Origin: Herbaspirillum sp.
GTDB taxonomy: Bacteria > Pseudomonadota > Gammaproteobacteria > Burkholderiales > Burkholderiaceae_D
Direction of reading: 5' to 3'
Assembly (NCBI RefSeq): GCF_017744395.1
Contig: NZ_JAGIBI010000002.1
Span: 558,001-622,000 of the forward strand
Length of the DNA: 64,000 nucleotides
Shown here: positions 8,175 through 18,786 of the stretch, piece by piece
How the letters are laid out: each line of letters begins with the position of its first letter
Position numbering within the stretch: the stretch's first letter is position 1
The notes under the pieces: generated by a model
Databases searched by the model: none
Seen by the model: the letters and a program-made list of their open reading frames with translations, nothing else
What the model was told of the DNA's origin: nothing
Position numbers and translations under genes: made by a program

Positions 8175-9914
8175 ATGTTCAGTAAATTGACGATCAAGGC
8201 GCGCCTGATCTTCGTTATCGGTTTTCTGGCCGTTCTGCTGGTGGTTTCCGGCGTGGTCGGGTTGCTCAGCCTTAAATCCACCAATGCGCAAATGCGTTCG
8301 CTGTACGAGGACCGCATGGCCGCGCTGGCCCAGCTGGAGACGGTCGGGGGCGCCATCGATGCTGGCCGTTATGGGATTTCCACGGCCATTGTCGGCGACT
8401 CCGGGGAAATCGATAAAGGCATGGACAAGCTGGAAAAGACCATCAAGGACAGCGATGCGGTTCTGAAAGACTATCTCGCCACCTACCTGACGCCGGAAGA
8501 GAAGGTCCTGGCCGACAAGTTCATCCCGCAGCGCCAGAAGTTCATCGCCGAGGGCGTCAAGCCGGCGGTCGAGGCATTGCGCAACCGCGATTTCCAGAGC
8601 GCCGGCGACATTTACGGCGGCGTCATGCTCAAGCTGTTTTCCGAAGTGCATGCCACCATGGAAGAGCTGATGAGCCTGCAGCACCGGGTCGGCCGCGAAC
8701 TCTATGAGGATGCGCAGCGGCGCTACCAGATCCTGGTGGTGGTGATCGCGGCGACCATCGTGGCGGGGCTGGCGGTCGCGCTGGTCATGGGCGTGCTGCT
8801 GGTGCGCGCTATCTCGCGCCCGCTGGAGAAGGCGGTACGGCTGGCGCAAGGCGTCGCCGCGGGCGACCTGACCCAGGAGATAGAGGTGCGCAGCCAGGAT
8901 GAGACCGGCCAGCTGATGCAGGCGCTGAGGGACATGAACAGCAACCTGCGGAAGATCGTCGGCGAGGTGCGCATGAGCACCGACACCATCAATACCGCTT
9001 CGGCCGAAATCGCCAGCGGCAACCTCGACCTGTCTTCGCGTACCGAGCAGCAGGCCGGTTCGCTGGAGGAGACCGCTTCGGCCATGGAAGAACTGACTTC
9101 CACCGTCAAGCAGAACGCCGACAATGCGCGCCAGGCCAACCAGCTGGCCGCATCGGCCTCGGATGTGGCCTTGCGCGGCGGCGACGTGGTCAAGCAGGTG
9201 GTCGATACGATGAGTTCGATCAACGAATCCTCGCGCAAGATCGTCGACATCATCAGCGTGATCGACGGCATCGCCTTCCAGACCAATATCCTGGCCTTGA
9301 ACGCGGCGGTGGAAGCCGCGCGCGCCGGCGAGCAGGGCCGCGGCTTCGCGGTGGTGGCTTCCGAAGTGCGTTCGCTGGCGCAGCGTTCGGCGGCGGCGGC
9401 CAAGGAAATCAAGGGCCTGATCGACGATTCGGTGGAGAAGGTCGGCAACGGCAGCGCGCTGGTGGCGCAGGCCGGCGAGACCATGGAGGAAGTGGTGGCC
9501 AGCGTGCGGCGGGTGACCGACGTGATGGGCGAAATCACCTCGGCCAGCCAGGAACAGAGCACCGGCATCGAGGAAGTCAACCGCGCCATTACGCAAATGG
9601 ATGAGACCACCCAGCAGAATGCCGCCTTGGTCGAGCAGGCCGCCGCCGCCGCGCAGTCCCTGCAGGAACAGGCCGGCCGGCTGTTGGGCGCGGTCGGCGT
9701 ATTCCGCCTGGATGGGGCGCAGGAGGTGCGTACGCATGTTGCTGCTGTTGCCGATACGGCATCTGCTCCTGCAGTGAAGGCGGCTCCCAAGCCAGCTGCG
9801 CTGGCGCGCGCCAAGCCGTTGGCGGCGCCGAAAGCCGTCGCTGCCAAAGCGGAGGCGCCCAAGGTGGCCGCCGCCAGGCTGGCGACGGACGATGGCGATT
9901 GGGAGCAATTCTGA
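8175..9914 (+). CDS. Methyl-accepting chemotaxis protein
   Basis: Inner-membrane chemoreceptor of 579 residues. There is a short cytoplasmic tail, TM1 at about 9-31, a four-helix-bundle type periplasmic sensor (about 32-190), TM2 (about 191-214), a HAMP domain, and the coiled-coil signalling domain with the conserved hairpin tip ([23 protein letters not shown]). The C-terminus is an Ala/Lys/Pro-rich linker ending in DWEQF, which resembles the NWETF tether for CheR and CheB in enteric receptors. I start at the ATG of [10 protein letters not shown] because GGGGAG lies just before it. An in-frame ATG 15 codons upstream lacks such a site. The ligand is unknown. The gene stands alone, and a bidirectional terminator follows. 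Confidence 0.95.
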   Translation: MFSKLTIKARLIFVIGFLAVLLVVSGVVGLLSLKSTNAQMRSLYEDRMAALAQLETVGGAIDAGRYGISTAIVGDSGEIDKGMDKLEKTIKDSDAVLKDYLATYLTPEEKVLADKFIPQRQKFIAEGVKPAVEALRNRDFQSAGDIYGGVMLKLFSEVHATMEELMSLQHRVGRELYEDAQRRYQILVVVIAATIVAGLAVALVMGVLLVRAISRPLEKAVRLAQGVAAGDLTQEIEVRSQDETGQLMQALRDMNSNLRKIVGEVRMSTDTINTASAEIASGNLDLSSRTEQQAGSLEETASAMEELTSTVKQNADNARQANQLAASASDVALRGGDVVKQVVDTMSSINESSRKIVDIISVIDGIAFQTNILALNAAVEAARAGEQGRGFAVVASEVRSLAQRSAAAAKEIKGLIDDSVEKVGNGSALVAQAGETMEEVVASVRRVTDVMGEITSASQEQSTGIEEVNRAITQMDETTQQNAALVEQAAAAAQSLQEQAGRLLGAVGVFRLDGAQEVRTHVAAVADTASAPAVKAAPKPAALARAKPLAAPKAVAAKAEAPKVAAARLATDDGDWEQF

Positions 9915-9953
9915 GTGGCTGACCCGTCTTGGCGGTTTGTCTCCGCCAACAAT

Positions 9954-9984
9954 AAAAAAGCGCAGCGGATGCTGCGCTTTTTTT
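9954..9984. terminator. Bidirectional rho-independent terminator
   Basis: Seven-base stem GCGCAGC / GCTGCGC with loop GGAT, preceded by A6 and followed by T7, so it works on both strands. It sits between the convergent chemoreceptor and PhyH-type genes. Confidence 0.92.
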
Positions 9985-10016
9985 GTCCCGGGAGTCCGGT
10001 CAGGATGGCCCGGGCT

Positions 10017-10784
10017 TCAGGCGTCCAACTGGATATCGTCCGACGCCGCCGAGCGCGTGCCCGGCACCGGCGGATTGCTGCGGCCATGGTAGGCGAACAC
10101 CGCCGAGCATTTGACCTGTTCGCTGTCGTTGCGGCCGGCGGCATGGAACAGGCCGCTATGGAACAGCACCACGTCGCCCGGCTCCAGGCTGAGGGCGATG
10201 CCCTGGGCGAACAGCGCCTGGTTGGCCGGCACTTCCGGGCGCAGGAAGTCGAGCTCGTCCATCTGTTCCGGCTGCAGCTGCAGCAGGTGCGAGCCGGGGA
10301 TGAACTTGAGCGCGCCGTTCTGCGGGGTTTCGGCGCCCAGCGCCAGCCATACCGAGATCAGCTCGTTGCGCGGGAAGGACCAGTAGCGGATATCGCGGTG
10401 CCAGCCGGTGGCGGTGCCGAAGGTCGGGTGCTTGGTCATCACGCAGTTGTGGTGGGCCAGCGTGATGCAGACCGGTTCGCCGAACAGCTGGTGCAGGATG
10501 GCGACCAACTGCGGGTCGCTGGCCCACTGGCGGTAGACCGGATCGCGCTGCCAGGCCGCGCGCAGGCGCCGGGCGGTGCGGCCGCCTTCGGCCTCGAGCG
10601 AGGAGGGGGCGCCTGCGTAGCCGACCTCGGCTTCGTATTCGAGCGGCGCGACGGCGCGGCTGAGGTGTTCCCGCGTCACGGCCAGCATCTGTTCGCGCCG
10701 GTCGGCGGGCAGCATGCCCTTCAGCAGCAGATAGCCCTCCTTGCGGAAAGATTCGACCTGGGCGGGGGAAAGCGGATTTTGCAT
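10017..10784 (-). CDS. Phytanoyl-CoA dioxygenase (PhyH) family protein
   Basis: Predicted Fe(II)/2-oxoglutarate-dependent oxygenase of 255 residues. The iron facial triad is visible as H129 and D131 (GWHRDIRYW) and a distal His near 214 in FHAAGRN. The downstream Arg for 2-oxoglutarate is probably among the following residues (218 or later). The substrate is unknown: the family includes hydroxylases of fatty acyl groups, ectoine and many small molecules. It is a single minus-strand gene between a terminator and the region behind uvrA, with no pathway context. Confidence 0.85.
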   Translation of the reverse strand: MQNPLSPAQVESFRKEGYLLLKGMLPADRREQMLAVTREHLSRAVAPLEYEAEVGYAGAPSSLEAEGGRTARRLRAAWQRDPVYRQWASDPQLVAILHQLFGEPVCITLAHHNCVMTKHPTFGTATGWHRDIRYWSFPRNELISVWLALGAETPQNGALKFIPGSHLLQLQPEQMDELDFLRPEVPANQALFAQGIALSLEPGDVVLFHSGLFHAAGRNDSEQVKCSAVFAYHGRSNPPVPGTRSAASDDIQLDA

Positions 10785-10929
10785 GGCGTTTTTTTAACAG
10801 GTTCTAAGGCACGGGCCTGCCGATATTGTGCGCCTGACGGCGGCCGGATGCATGACTCTAATCGCATCGGGCCGGCGCGCAAGATACAGTTGCCGTTTTA
10901 TCTGTATCGTTTGCGCGCCGTCAAGAACC

Positions 10930-13785
10930 TCACTTTTTCTTCTTGAGCAACGGCGCCAGGTACTTGCCGGTGACGCTGGCCGGGTTCTGCGCCACGTCTT
11001 CCGGCGTGCCGGTGGCCACGATCCGCCCGCCGCCGGCGCCGCCCTCGGGACCGAGGTCGATGATCCAGTCGGCGGTCTTGATCACGTCCAGGTTGTGCTC
11101 GATGATGGTCACCGTGTTGCCCTGGTCGCGCAGGCGGTGGATCACCTTGAGCAGCAGGTCGATGTCGTGGAAGTGCAGGCCGGTGGTCGGTTCGTCCAGG
11201 ATGTACAGCGTGCGGCCGGTGTCGCGCTTGGACAGTTCCAGCGACAGCTTCACGCGCTGCGCCTCGCCGCCCGAGAGCGTGGTGGCGCTCTGGCCCAGCT
11301 TGATGTAGCCCAGGCCGACGTCCAGCAGGGTTTGCAGCTTGCGCGCGATCAGCGGTACCGGCTTGAAGAACTCGTGCGCGTCTTCCACCGTCATGTCGAG
11401 GATCTCGGTGATGTTCTTGCCTTTGTACTGCACTTCCAGCGTTTCGCGGTTGTAGCGCTTGCCGTGGCAGACGTCGCAAGGCACGTACACGTCCGGCAGG
11501 AAATGCATCTCGACCTTGATCACGCCGTCGCCTTGGCAGGCTTCGCAGCGGCCGCCCTTGACGTTGAACGAGAAACGGCCGGCGCTGTAGCCGCGTTCCT
11601 TGGCCATCGGCACGGTGGCGAACAGGTCGCGGATCGGCGTGAACAGGCCGGTGTAGGTGGCCGGGTTGGAGCGCGGGGTGCGCCCGATCGGCGCCTGGTC
11701 GACCGCGATCACCTTGTCGAAATGCTCCAGTCCGCCGATCGCCTCGTGCGCCGCCGGCTCGGTCTGCGAGCCGTACAGGTGGCGCGCCGCCGACAGGTAG
11801 AGGGTGTCGTTGACCAGCGTCGACTTGCCCGAGCCGGACACGCCGGTCACGCAGGTCAGCAAGCCCACCGGCAGTTCCAGGTCGACGTTCTTCAGGTTGT
11901 TGCCGGTGGCGCCGGAGATGGTCAGCATGCGCTCTTCGTCGCAGGGCGTGCGCTTCTTGGGCACGGCGATTTCCAGCGCGCCGTTGAGGTACTTGGCGGT
12001 CAGGGATTTCTTGTTCTTCAGGATGTCTTCCAGCGGGCCCTGGGCGATCACGTCGCCGCCGTGCACGCCGGCGCCGATGCCCATGTCGACCACGAAGTCG
12101 GCGGTGCGGATGGCGTCTTCGTCGTGTTCCACCACCAGCACCGTGTTGCCGATGTCGCGCAGGTGTTTCAGGGTATCGATCAGGCGGTCGTTGTCGCGCT
12201 GGTGCAGGCCGATTGACGGCTCGTCCAGTACATACATCACGCCGGTCAGGCCGGAGCCGATCTGCGAGGCCAGGCGGATGCGCTGCGCTTCGCCGCCGGA
12301 GAGCGTATCGGCGCTGCGCTCAAGGGACAGGTAGTCGAGGCCGACGTTGTTGAGGAATTTCAGGCGCGAGACGATTTCCTTGATGATGCGGTCGGCGATT
12401 TCCTTCTTGGCGCCGGTCAGCTTCAGGGTTTCGAAGAAATGCAGCGTGTCGCGTAGCGGCGTGGCCGCGACTTCATAGATGGCGCGCTGTTGCTTGCCTG
12501 CGCCGACTTTCACGTAGCGCGCTTCCACCCGCAGGCGGGCGCCGTGGCAGGAGGGGCACTGCTTTTCATTGATGAACTTGGCCAGTTCTTCCTTGACCGC
12601 CATCGAGTCGGTTTCGCGGTAGCGGCGCTGCAGGTTGTTGACCACGCCTTCGAAGGTGTGCTCCTTGACCACGGTGCGGCCGCGCTCGTTGACGTAGGCG
12701 AACGGAATCGTCTGGCGGCCGGAGCCGAACAGCACCGCCTGCTGGGCCTTTTCATCCAGTTGCTCGAAGGGGATGTCGAGGTCGAAGTTGTAGTAGGCGG
12801 CGATGCTGGTGAGCATCTGGAAATAGAACTGGTTGCGGCGGTCCCAGCCCTTGATCGCGCCCGAGGCGAGGGACAGGTTGGGGAAGGCGACGATGCGCTT
12901 GGGATCGAAGAACTCGATATGGCCCAGGCCGTCGCATTCCGGGCAGGCGCCCATCGGGTTGTTGAACGAGAACAGGCGCGGCTCCAGTTCCTGCAGCGAG
13001 TAGCCGCAGATCGGGCAGGCGAACTTGTTGGAATACAGGTGTTCCTTGCCGGTATCCATTTCGAGTGCGATGGCGCGGCCCTCGGCCAGGCGCAGCGCGG
13101 TCTCGAAGCTCTCGGCCAGGCGCTGCTTGATGTCGGCCTTGACCTTGACGCGGTCGATGACGACGTCGATGGTGTGCTTCTCGGTCTTCTTCAGCTTGGG
13201 CAGGTCGTCGACCTCGTATACCTTGGCCGTGCCGGTGCCGCTCTGGATGCGGAAGCGGATGAAGCCCTGGGCCTGCATTTCTTCGAACAGGTCGGCGTGC
13301 TCGCCCTTGCGGTTGGCCACCACCGGCGCCATGATCATCAGCTTGGTGTCTTCAGGCAGCGCCAGCACGGCGTCTACCATCTGCGACACCGACTGCGCTT
13401 CCAGCGGGTGCTCGGGATGGTCGGGGCAATACGGCGTGCCTACGCGCGCATACAGCAGGCGCAAGTAGTCGTGGATTTCGGTGACGGTGCCGACCGTCGA
13501 ACGCGGGTTGTGCGAAGTCGCCTTCTGCTCGATCGAGATCGCCGGCGACAGGCCTTCGATCATGTCGACGTCGGGCTTTTCCATGAGTTGCAGGAACTGG
13601 CGCGCGTAAGCCGACAACGACTCGACGTAGCGGCGCTGGCCTTCCGCATACAGGGTATCGAACGCCAGCGACGACTTGCCCGAACCGGACAGGCCGGTGA
13701 TCACGATCAGTTTGTTGCGGGGGAGGTCGAGGTTGATGTTCTTCAGGTTGTGCGTGCGTGCGCCGCGAATGCGAATTTCTTCCAT
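10930..13785 (-). CDS. uvrA: Excinuclease ABC subunit UvrA
   Basis: Damage-recognition ATPase of nucleotide excision repair, acting as a dimer with UvrB. The 951 residues contain two ABC modules: Walker [10 protein letters not shown] at 31-39 and a second [10 protein letters not shown] near 650, each with an LSGGEAQR signature. They also contain the two Cys4 zinc modules (CPICG...CPEC and CEACQGD...CDVC). I take the ATG of [12 protein letters not shown] because it matches the E. coli UvrA start and has GAAGG upstream; a TTG five codons earlier is less likely. An extended -10 (TGT-TATAGT) and an SOS-like half-site pair lie about 75-90 bases upstream. Confidence 0.97.
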   Translation of the reverse strand: MEEIRIRGARTHNLKNINLDLPRNKLIVITGLSGSGKSSLAFDTLYAEGQRRYVESLSAYARQFLQLMEKPDVDMIEGLSPAISIEQKATSHNPRSTVGTVTEIHDYLRLLYARVGTPYCPDHPEHPLEAQSVSQMVDAVLALPEDTKLMIMAPVVANRKGEHADLFEEMQAQGFIRFRIQSGTGTAKVYEVDDLPKLKKTEKHTIDVVIDRVKVKADIKQRLAESFETALRLAEGRAIALEMDTGKEHLYSNKFACPICGYSLQELEPRLFSFNNPMGACPECDGLGHIEFFDPKRIVAFPNLSLASGAIKGWDRRNQFYFQMLTSIAAYYNFDLDIPFEQLDEKAQQAVLFGSGRQTIPFAYVNERGRTVVKEHTFEGVVNNLQRRYRETDSMAVKEELAKFINEKQCPSCHGARLRVEARYVKVGAGKQQRAIYEVAATPLRDTLHFFETLKLTGAKKEIADRIIKEIVSRLKFLNNVGLDYLSLERSADTLSGGEAQRIRLASQIGSGLTGVMYVLDEPSIGLHQRDNDRLIDTLKHLRDIGNTVLVVEHDEDAIRTADFVVDMGIGAGVHGGDVIAQGPLEDILKNKKSLTAKYLNGALEIAVPKKRTPCDEERMLTISGATGNNLKNVDLELPVGLLTCVTGVSGSGKSTLVNDTLYLSAARHLYGSQTEPAAHEAIGGLEHFDKVIAVDQAPIGRTPRSNPATYTGLFTPIRDLFATVPMAKERGYSAGRFSFNVKGGRCEACQGDGVIKVEMHFLPDVYVPCDVCHGKRYNRETLEVQYKGKNITEILDMTVEDAHEFFKPVPLIARKLQTLLDVGLGYIKLGQSATTLSGGEAQRVKLSLELSKRDTGRTLYILDEPTTGLHFHDIDLLLKVIHRLRDQGNTVTIIEHNLDVIKTADWIIDLGPEGGAGGGRIVATGTPEDVAQNPASVTGKYLAPLLKKKK

Positions 13786-13857
13786 GGATGCCTTCAGCAA
13801 AGTTTTCCTGCCGCCGCGCGGGCCAAGGCCGGGCGCGGGGGAACCGGGGGAGACAAT

Positions 13858-13872
13858 CTGTAACTATAACAG
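13858..13872 (-). promoter_or_regulatory. Candidate uvrA promoter -10 overlapped by an imperfect LexA-like box
   Basis: On the minus strand there is an extended -10, TGTTATAGT (13863-13871). It lies within a CTGT-N7-ACAG inverted repeat (13858-13872). The classical LexA box is CTGT-N8-ACAG, so the spacing here is one base short. No good -35 was found. Known SOS control of uvrA in other bacteria makes it worth noting. Confidence 0.35.
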
Positions 13873-13978
13873 GACTGCCAATCGCCGGCAGGGCTGGCCG
13901 GTGGGGCGAAGCGAGATAGGGACGGGGAGGGTAAATGCCCGTGGTGCCGGGCATGGGTCGAGGGTTGTTTCGTTGCGA

Positions 13979-14007
13979 AAACGCCCGATGCCATGCATCG
14001 GGCGTTT
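13979..14007 (-). terminator. Terminator after the GT39 gene
   Basis: Perfect 12-base stem AAACGCCCGATG / CATCGGGCGTTT with a five-base loop. On the minus strand it is followed by a T-rich tail (GTTTTCG). It lies about 60 bases beyond the glycosyltransferase stop. Confidence 0.85.
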
Positions 14008-14065
14008 GGGTTGCGGTGCGCTGGATTTCGGGTTTCCGTTACGCTGGGACAGCGGCTTGCCGGCG

Positions 14066-15805
14066 TCATTGCTCCCGACGGTAAAGCTTGAGCATCTGCC
14101 CGTCGTCACCATCCCGATGGCCTTCCCAGAACTGTTTCCACGAACCCTGTGGCAAGGGCGGTTGGCCAGGGGTACCCTGGAGCAGCCAGCGGCACAGGGT
14201 TTGGTCACGGCCATCGAGAGGCTGGTGGAGGATACCGGTGTAGTAATACAGCATGGGGGCTTCGGACTCGCCGATGTTCTGGCTGGCCATGCAATCGCCG
14301 GGTTCCCATGCCTGAGCGATGGCCCGATGCAGGTCACGATAGACATATTCATAACTCTTGCCGTAGTCGCTCCAGGGCAGCAGCAATGTATAGGCCAATC
14401 CCCAGATCAGCGTGATCCCCGCGAACCAGCTGAAGGCACCACGCCATTTTCCCGCCAGCCGGAGCTTGCCGAGCGACCAGATCCAGAGGGCGCTCATGAT
14501 GGCGGCAGCGGCCAGGGCCAGCGGCTGCAACGGCGTGACGAAGTCCAGCGGCAGCCACTTGCCGAAGTAGGCGATCCAGTGGTGCTGTTCGGCCGGCATG
14601 GACGAGACCACGTAGGTCACCCAGACGGCCGCGGCGATCAGGCCGAAACTGATGCGCGAGAACCAGTCCCAGGCGGTATACAGCCAATCCGGGAGCTGCG
14701 GCACCGCGCGGGCGCCGACCATGGCCAGCGGCAGCAAGACCGGCAGCAGATAGAGCTGGCGCGCCGTGGCCGAGCTTTGCAGCACGGCGATGCCGATGGC
14801 GGCAAACGACAGCGGCAAGGCTAGGCGCGGAGCCTGGATCTGGCGCCATTCGCCGGCGGCCAGGGCCAATACCGCGAGGAGCGAGCCCGGCAGGGCGAAA
14901 CCGGAAAGCGCCCGCAGGATCACGGTCTGGTCATTGTCGGAACCGAGCTTGGCGACCGAGAAGCCGAAGAAGCGCCCGACGTTGTTGTCCCAGAACCATT
15001 CCATGAACAGCGGCATCGAATGCTGCGCCAGCAGCGCCGGCCAGATCACGAAGAACGGCAGCGACACCAGCACGGCGATGCCGACCATCTTCCAGTACGA
15101 CCAGGAGCGGCATTCGCGCACCAGCACGCCTACGCACACGGCGGTGGCGGCGAACAGCAGCGGCACGAACAGGCCCTTGGTCATTTGCGTGATGCCGACT
15201 CCCAGGCCGAACCACAGCGCGGCCGCGAGGTGGGGCGTCTTGTTCTGCTCGTTCAGGGCGATGGTCAGCAGGCCGTAGATGGCGATGGCGCCGCCGCAGA
15301 CCAGGGCAACGTCGGTGAACATGTCGTGGGCGTGCTTGACCATGCCGGGCGAGCCTGCGAACAACGCCAGCGTGCCGAGTACCGGCAGGCTCCAGAGCGT
15401 GCGCTCGTTCCAGGCCATCATCGCAATCCTGGCGATGAACACCAGCGTGACGATGTTGTAGAACACCGTGGCTACGCGCGCGCCATTGTGGTACGCCAGC
15501 AGCGGATGCAAGGCCTTGGCGAACAGCAGCGCGGTCCAGTAATACAGCGGCGGCTTTTCCATGAACGGCTGGCCGGCGTTGGTGGGCACCAGGTAATCGC
15601 CCGAGACCAGCATGTGGTGGATGATGCCGAAGGTATAGGTCTCATCCTGTTTCCACGGGCCATGGCCGAAGATGCCGGGCAGCAGCCAGGCGCAGGCGAT
15701 GAGGATCAGCAGCAGCCAGGCGAAGCGGGGCGCGTAACCGGTGGTGGAGTTTGTGTGAAGCGGTTGGCCCGGTTTGGCGCCGGCAGCCGAAGTGAAGGAA
15801 AACAT
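14066..15805 (-). CDS. ArnT-like glycosyltransferase family 39 membrane protein
   Basis: Polytopic inner-membrane glycosyltransferase of 579 residues, similar to ArnT and the PMT superfamily. These enzymes move a sugar from a polyprenyl phosphate donor to lipid A or a protein on the periplasmic face. It starts with a cytoplasmic tail, a first helix at 29-45 and the acidic DE pair D54/E55 ([10 protein letters not shown]), the catalytic motif of Arn[17 protein letters not shown] follows near residue 78, also typical of ArnT. About 11-12 helices follow, then a C-terminal periplasmic region (about 480-579). No arnBCADEF genes are nearby, so the donor sugar is unknown. It separates uvrA from the MFS-ssb pair. 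Confidence 0.85.
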   Translation of the reverse strand: MFSFTSAAGAKPGQPLHTNSTTGYAPRFAWLLLILIACAWLLPGIFGHGPWKQDETYTFGIIHHMLVSGDYLVPTNAGQPFMEKPPLYYWTALLFAKALHPLLAYHNGARVATVFYNIVTLVFIARIAMMAWNERTLWSLPVLGTLALFAGSPGMVKHAHDMFTDVALVCGGAIAIYGLLTIALNEQNKTPHLAAALWFGLGVGITQMTKGLFVPLLFAATAVCVGVLVRECRSWSYWKMVGIAVLVSLPFFVIWPALLAQHSMPLFMEWFWDNNVGRFFGFSVAKLGSDNDQTVILRALSGFALPGSLLAVLALAAGEWRQIQAPRLALPLSFAAIGIAVLQSSATARQLYLLPVLLPLAMVGARAVPQLPDWLYTAWDWFSRISFGLIAAAVWVTYVVSSMPAEQHHWIAYFGKWLPLDFVTPLQPLALAAAAIMSALWIWSLGKLRLAGKWRGAFSWFAGITLIWGLAYTLLLPWSDYGKSYEYVYRDLHRAIAQAWEPGDCMASQNIGESEAPMLYYYTGILHQPLDGRDQTLCRWLLQGTPGQPPLPQGSWKQFWEGHRDGDDGQMLKLYRREQ

Positions 15806-16273
15806 GCTGATATATACGAGCGCGGCGCTTGGCCGGCTGACAAGAAAAACAAAAAATCAAAGCTTGGGGACAGGTACGGGCCGACAATGGCCGCTGCAGT
15901 TGTCCGCCCAGGCTTTCCCCCTGCAATACCGAGAATGTCGAGCGATTGCTTCTTTTTCTTGGCGACAGTTATTGCTTAGGGGTAACGCGAATATGCATCG
16001 CGCGCCGGCGGCTTTTATGAATGGTGCAGAAAAATGAGCAAGGCCGTATTTTTACATAAAAATTTATGAACAATCCCGAGTTCAGCCGTGCGGGGATGAA
16101 TTTTTCCTGAAGACAAAATGAAGTGTTGGCGGAATGCCGCACGTGGACGGATGCCGATTCGAATAAGCGCTATTGATCCCCGTTGGCTGGGACTTGCGCC
16201 GATGCTGTTACCATAACGCTTTCGTCTTGTAGCAAGCGCGCAGCAGGAACGACGCGCAGCCGCCATTTTCGTC
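15806..16273. other. Intergenic region between divergent GT39 and MFS genes
   Basis: These 468 bases hold no convincing gene. They are more AT-rich than the surroundings, especially around 16010-16110, and should contain the promoters of both divergent genes. A motif TTGGGGACAGG at about 15864-15874 resembles the left flank of the transposase at 29614. No clear -35/-10 pair was identified. Confidence 0.6.
15861..15875 (+). repeat. Solitary copy of a transposase-flank-like motif
   Basis: AGCTTGGGGACAGGT shares the core TTGGGGAC-R-G with AATTGGGGACGGAGT at 29554, next to the REP-type transposase. There is no transposase here, so it could be a remnant or chance. Confidence 0.35.
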
Positions 16274-17515
16274 ATGACCCAGCCCGTTACCTTATCCGCA
16301 CAGTCCGAAAAATCCGGCATGTCGCGCGCGGAAGTGCGCGCCAGCGCGTCGCTGGCGTCCATCTTCGCCTTGCGCATGCTGGGCCTGTTCCTGATCCTTC
16401 CGGTGTTCGCCGTGTATGCCCGCGGCTTGCCCGGCGGCGACAACGCGGCCATGGTCGGCCTGGCGATGGGGATCTACGGGCTGGCGCAATCGTTCGGCCA
16501 GATTCCGTTCGGCATCGCCTCGGACAAATACGGCCGCAAGCGCATCATTGTCATCGGCCTGGCGCTGTTCGCGCTGGGCTCCTTCATCGCTGCGGCGGCC
16601 GACAGCGTGGCCTGGGTCATCGCCGGCCGCGCGATCCAGGGCGCCGGCGCGATCTCCGCCGCCGTCACCGCCTTCATCGCCGACTCCACCCGGGAAGAGC
16701 ATCGCACCAAGGCCATGGCCATGGTCGGCGCCTCGATCGGGCTGACGTTCGCCATTTCGCTGGTCGCTTCGCCGGTGCTCTACCGGCTCATCGGCATGGG
16801 CGGTATCTTCGGGCTGACCGGCGTGCTGTCGCTGCTGGCCATCGCCGTGGTGCTGTGGGTGGTGCCGGATGCGCCGATGATCAAGGCCGGCCGCGTGCCG
16901 TTCCGGGAGGTGCTGCGCCATGGCGAGCTGATGCGGCTGAACTTCGGCGTGTTCACGCTGCACATGACCCAGCTGGCCATGTTCGTGGTGCTGCCGGGCG
17001 CGCTGGTCCAGTATTCCGGTATTCCGGTCGATGAGCACTGGAAGATCTACCTGCCGGTGGTGCTGGCTTCGTTCGTGCTGATGCTGCCGCCGATCTTCGT
17101 CGCCGAGCGGCATGGCCGCATGAAGCAGGTATTCATCGGCGCCATCGCGCTGTTGCTGCTGGTGCAACTTGGTTTCTGGGCCGCGCTGTCGCACCCTGTC
17201 ACGCACTGGTGGGTATTGGTGGCGCTGCTGTTCCTGTTCTTTGTCGCGTTCAATATCCTGGAAGCCTCGCAGCCTTCGCTGGTCTCGCGCATTGCGCCGC
17301 CGGCCGCCAAGGGCGCGGCGCTGGGCGTCTACAACACCTTGCAGGCGCTGGGACTGTTCTGCGGCGGCGCCATGGGTGGCTGGCTCAAACAAAATGTGAG
17401 TACGTCGGCAGTGTTCCTGTTGTCGGCTGCGGTGACCCTGTCCTGGCTTATAATCGCGGCTAACATGAAAAACCTGCCGCGGCGCGGTGCGCATGCGGCA
17501 GGTGCAACTGCCTAA
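16274..17515 (+). CDS. MFS transporter
   Basis: Major facilitator superfamily protein of 413 residues with 12 predicted membrane segments. The loop 2-3 motif A variant [16 protein letters not shown] is clear, and so is a motif C-like region around [17 protein letters not shown]. The substrate cannot be deduced. Between uvrA and ssb, Burkholderiales usually carry an MFS gene of this kind, so this is probably the ancestral neighbour of ssb. The start at [10 protein letters not shown] lacks a strong ribosome site; MSRAEVRAS 15 codons later is an alternative. A TATAAT near its 3' end may serve ssb. Confidence 0.88.
   Translation: MTQPVTLSAQSEKSGMSRAEVRASASLASIFALRMLGLFLILPVFAVYARGLPGGDNAAMVGLAMGIYGLAQSFGQIPFGIASDKYGRKRIIVIGLALFALGSFIAAAADSVAWVIAGRAIQGAGAISAAVTAFIADSTREEHRTKAMAMVGASIGLTFAISLVASPVLYRLIGMGGIFGLTGVLSLLAIAVVLWVVPDAPMIKAGRVPFREVLRHGELMRLNFGVFTLHMTQLAMFVVLPGALVQYSGIPVDEHWKIYLPVVLASFVLMLPPIFVAERHGRMKQVFIGAIALLLLVQLGFWAALSHPVTHWWVLVALLFLFFVAFNILEASQPSLVSRIAPPAAKGAALGVYNTLQALGLFCGGAMGGWLKQNVSTSAVFLLSAAVTLSWLIIAANMKNLPRRGAHAAGATA
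17449..17454 (+). promoter_or_regulatory. Candidate -10 element for ssb inside the MFS gene
   Basis: A consensus TATAAT lies 88 bases before the ssb start within the last codons of the MFS gene. No good -35 hexamer stands at 16-18 bases, so this is tentative. Confidence 0.35.
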
Positions 17516-17541
17516 CAGTCATCAGTAATCCAGGAGAAACA

Positions 17542-18042
17542 ATGGCCTCGGTCAACAAAGTCATCATCGTCGGCAACCTCGGGCGCGATCCGGAAACACG
17601 CTACATGCCGAACGGCGAAGCCGTCACCAACATCGCCGTCGCTACGACCGAAAGCTGGAAGGACAAGAACTCCGGCGAGAAGAAAGAGCTCACCGAGTGG
17701 CACCGCATCACCTTCTACCGCAAGCTGGCGGAAATCGCCGGCCAGTACCTGAAGAAGGGCTCGCAAATCTACGTCGAAGGCCGCCTGCAGACCCGCAAGT
17801 GGCAGGACAAGGAAGGCGTCGAGCGCTACACCACCGAAATCATCGCCGACACCATGCAGATGCTGGGCAGCCGCCAGGGCGGCGGCGGTGGCGGTTCCTC
17901 GATGGACGACGGCGGCTACGGCGGCGGCAGCCCGGCGCCGCGCCAGAACATGGGTGGCGGTGGCGGCAGCGCTCCGCGCCAGCAGCCGGCTTCGCGTCCT
18001 GCGTCGAATTTCTCGGACATGGATGACGATATCCCGTTCTGA
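17542..18042 (+). CDS. ssb: Single-stranded DNA-binding protein
   Basis: Binds single-stranded DNA in replication, repair and recombination. The 166 residues have the OB fold at 1-110 ([38 protein letters not shown]), a flexible Gly/Gln/Pro-rich linker at 112-155, and the acidic partner-binding tip DMDDDIPF at the very end. The ribosome site AGGAGAAAC precedes the ATG. It lies 26 bases after the MFS gene and is closed by a strong terminator. Confidence 0.98.
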   Translation: MASVNKVIIVGNLGRDPETRYMPNGEAVTNIAVATTESWKDKNSGEKKELTEWHRITFYRKLAEIAGQYLKKGSQIYVEGRLQTRKWQDKEGVERYTTEIIADTMQMLGSRQGGGGGGSSMDDGGYGGGSPAPRQNMGGGGGSAPRQQPASRPASNFSDMDDDIPF

Positions 18043-18082
18043 CCGTTGCGGATCGGCTTGCCGGTTTCGGCAAGAAAAACGG

Positions 18083-18110
18083 AAACCCGTGAATTATTCA
18101 CGGGTTTTTT
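18083..18110 (+). terminator. ssb terminator
   Basis: Eleven-base stem AAACCCGTGAA / TTCACGGGTTT with a three-base loop and a T6 run, 40 bases past the ssb stop. Confidence 0.93.
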
Positions 18111-18130
18111 ATTGGGCGAACGCCAGGGGA

Positions 18131-18589
18131 TCAGCCGGAGCGCCGCTCTTGCCGACCGCCCAGTAATTCCAGCGTGGCGCGGTCATGCCGGTGGGCGAAG
18201 TACTGCCCCAGGGCATCGGCGAATTCGGGCTGCGTTGGCGCTGCCTGTGCGAATAGCGTCATTGATGAGTGGAATTTGATGTCGTCGGGATCGCCGAAGA
18301 TGTCGTGGGCGCAACGTTGCGGGTCTTTCTGGCGTACCGCCAGCACGAGCTGTGTGCATTCGATCAGCCGGGGCCCGAGGATGGGGTGGCGCAGGTAGGC
18401 CCGCGCTTCGTCGAGGGAGCGGATCGCATAATGCCGCGCTGTCTCGCTGCGGCCCAGCCCGGCGAGTTGCGGGAAGATAAACCACATCCAGTGGCTGCGC
18501 TTTTCCCCCGCAAGCAGCTCTGCGATGACGTGCTCGAACACCGGCGCCTGGGCGTCGACGAAGCGTTGCAGGGAATAGGGATCTTGCAT
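18131..18589 (-). CDS. DUF1810 family protein
   Basis: Small predicted cytoplasmic protein of 152 residues, about the family's usual length. Recognisable DUF1810 features are the N-terminal LQRFVDAQ, the central SHWMWFIFPQLAGLG, YAIRSLDEARAYL, and the late FGDPDDIKFHSSMTLF block. The molecular function of the family is not established in anything I can see here. It converges on ssb and has no operon partner. Confidence 0.88.
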   Translation of the reverse strand: MQDPYSLQRFVDAQAPVFEHVIAELLAGEKRSHWMWFIFPQLAGLGRSETARHYAIRSLDEARAYLRHPILGPRLIECTQLVLAVRQKDPQRCAHDIFGDPDDIKFHSSMTLFAQAAPTQPEFADALGQYFAHRHDRATLELLGGRQERRSG

Positions 18590-18748
18590 CGCCGTTCCTG
18601 TCCGGGAGAGGGAAGGGGAGGAAGGTTTTCATTATGGCCACTGCCGCGCGCTTTTCAAGGTCGGATAATTTCCCAATGCGGCGTCAGTGTTGGAGAGGGC
18701 CGGCGGCCGGCATCGCGTATAGGCCGTGGCGCGGATGGGCCCGGAAAT

Positions 18749-18782
18749 AGAAAAAGGGCCCATCTGACGATGGACCCTTTTG
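18749..18782 (-). terminator. Terminator after tRNA-Arg
   Basis: On the minus strand AAAAGGGTCCATC pairs with GATGGGCCCTTTT across a four-base loop with one mismatch, and a T5 tail follows. It begins just beyond the tRNA CCA end. Confidence 0.85.
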
Positions 18783-18786
18783 CATT

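Noticed and set aside
5098-9908. Long minus-strand frames opposite the antiporter and chemoreceptor genes.
   Set aside because: Gln/His/Arg-rich shadow translations with no family features, opposite well-supported genes.
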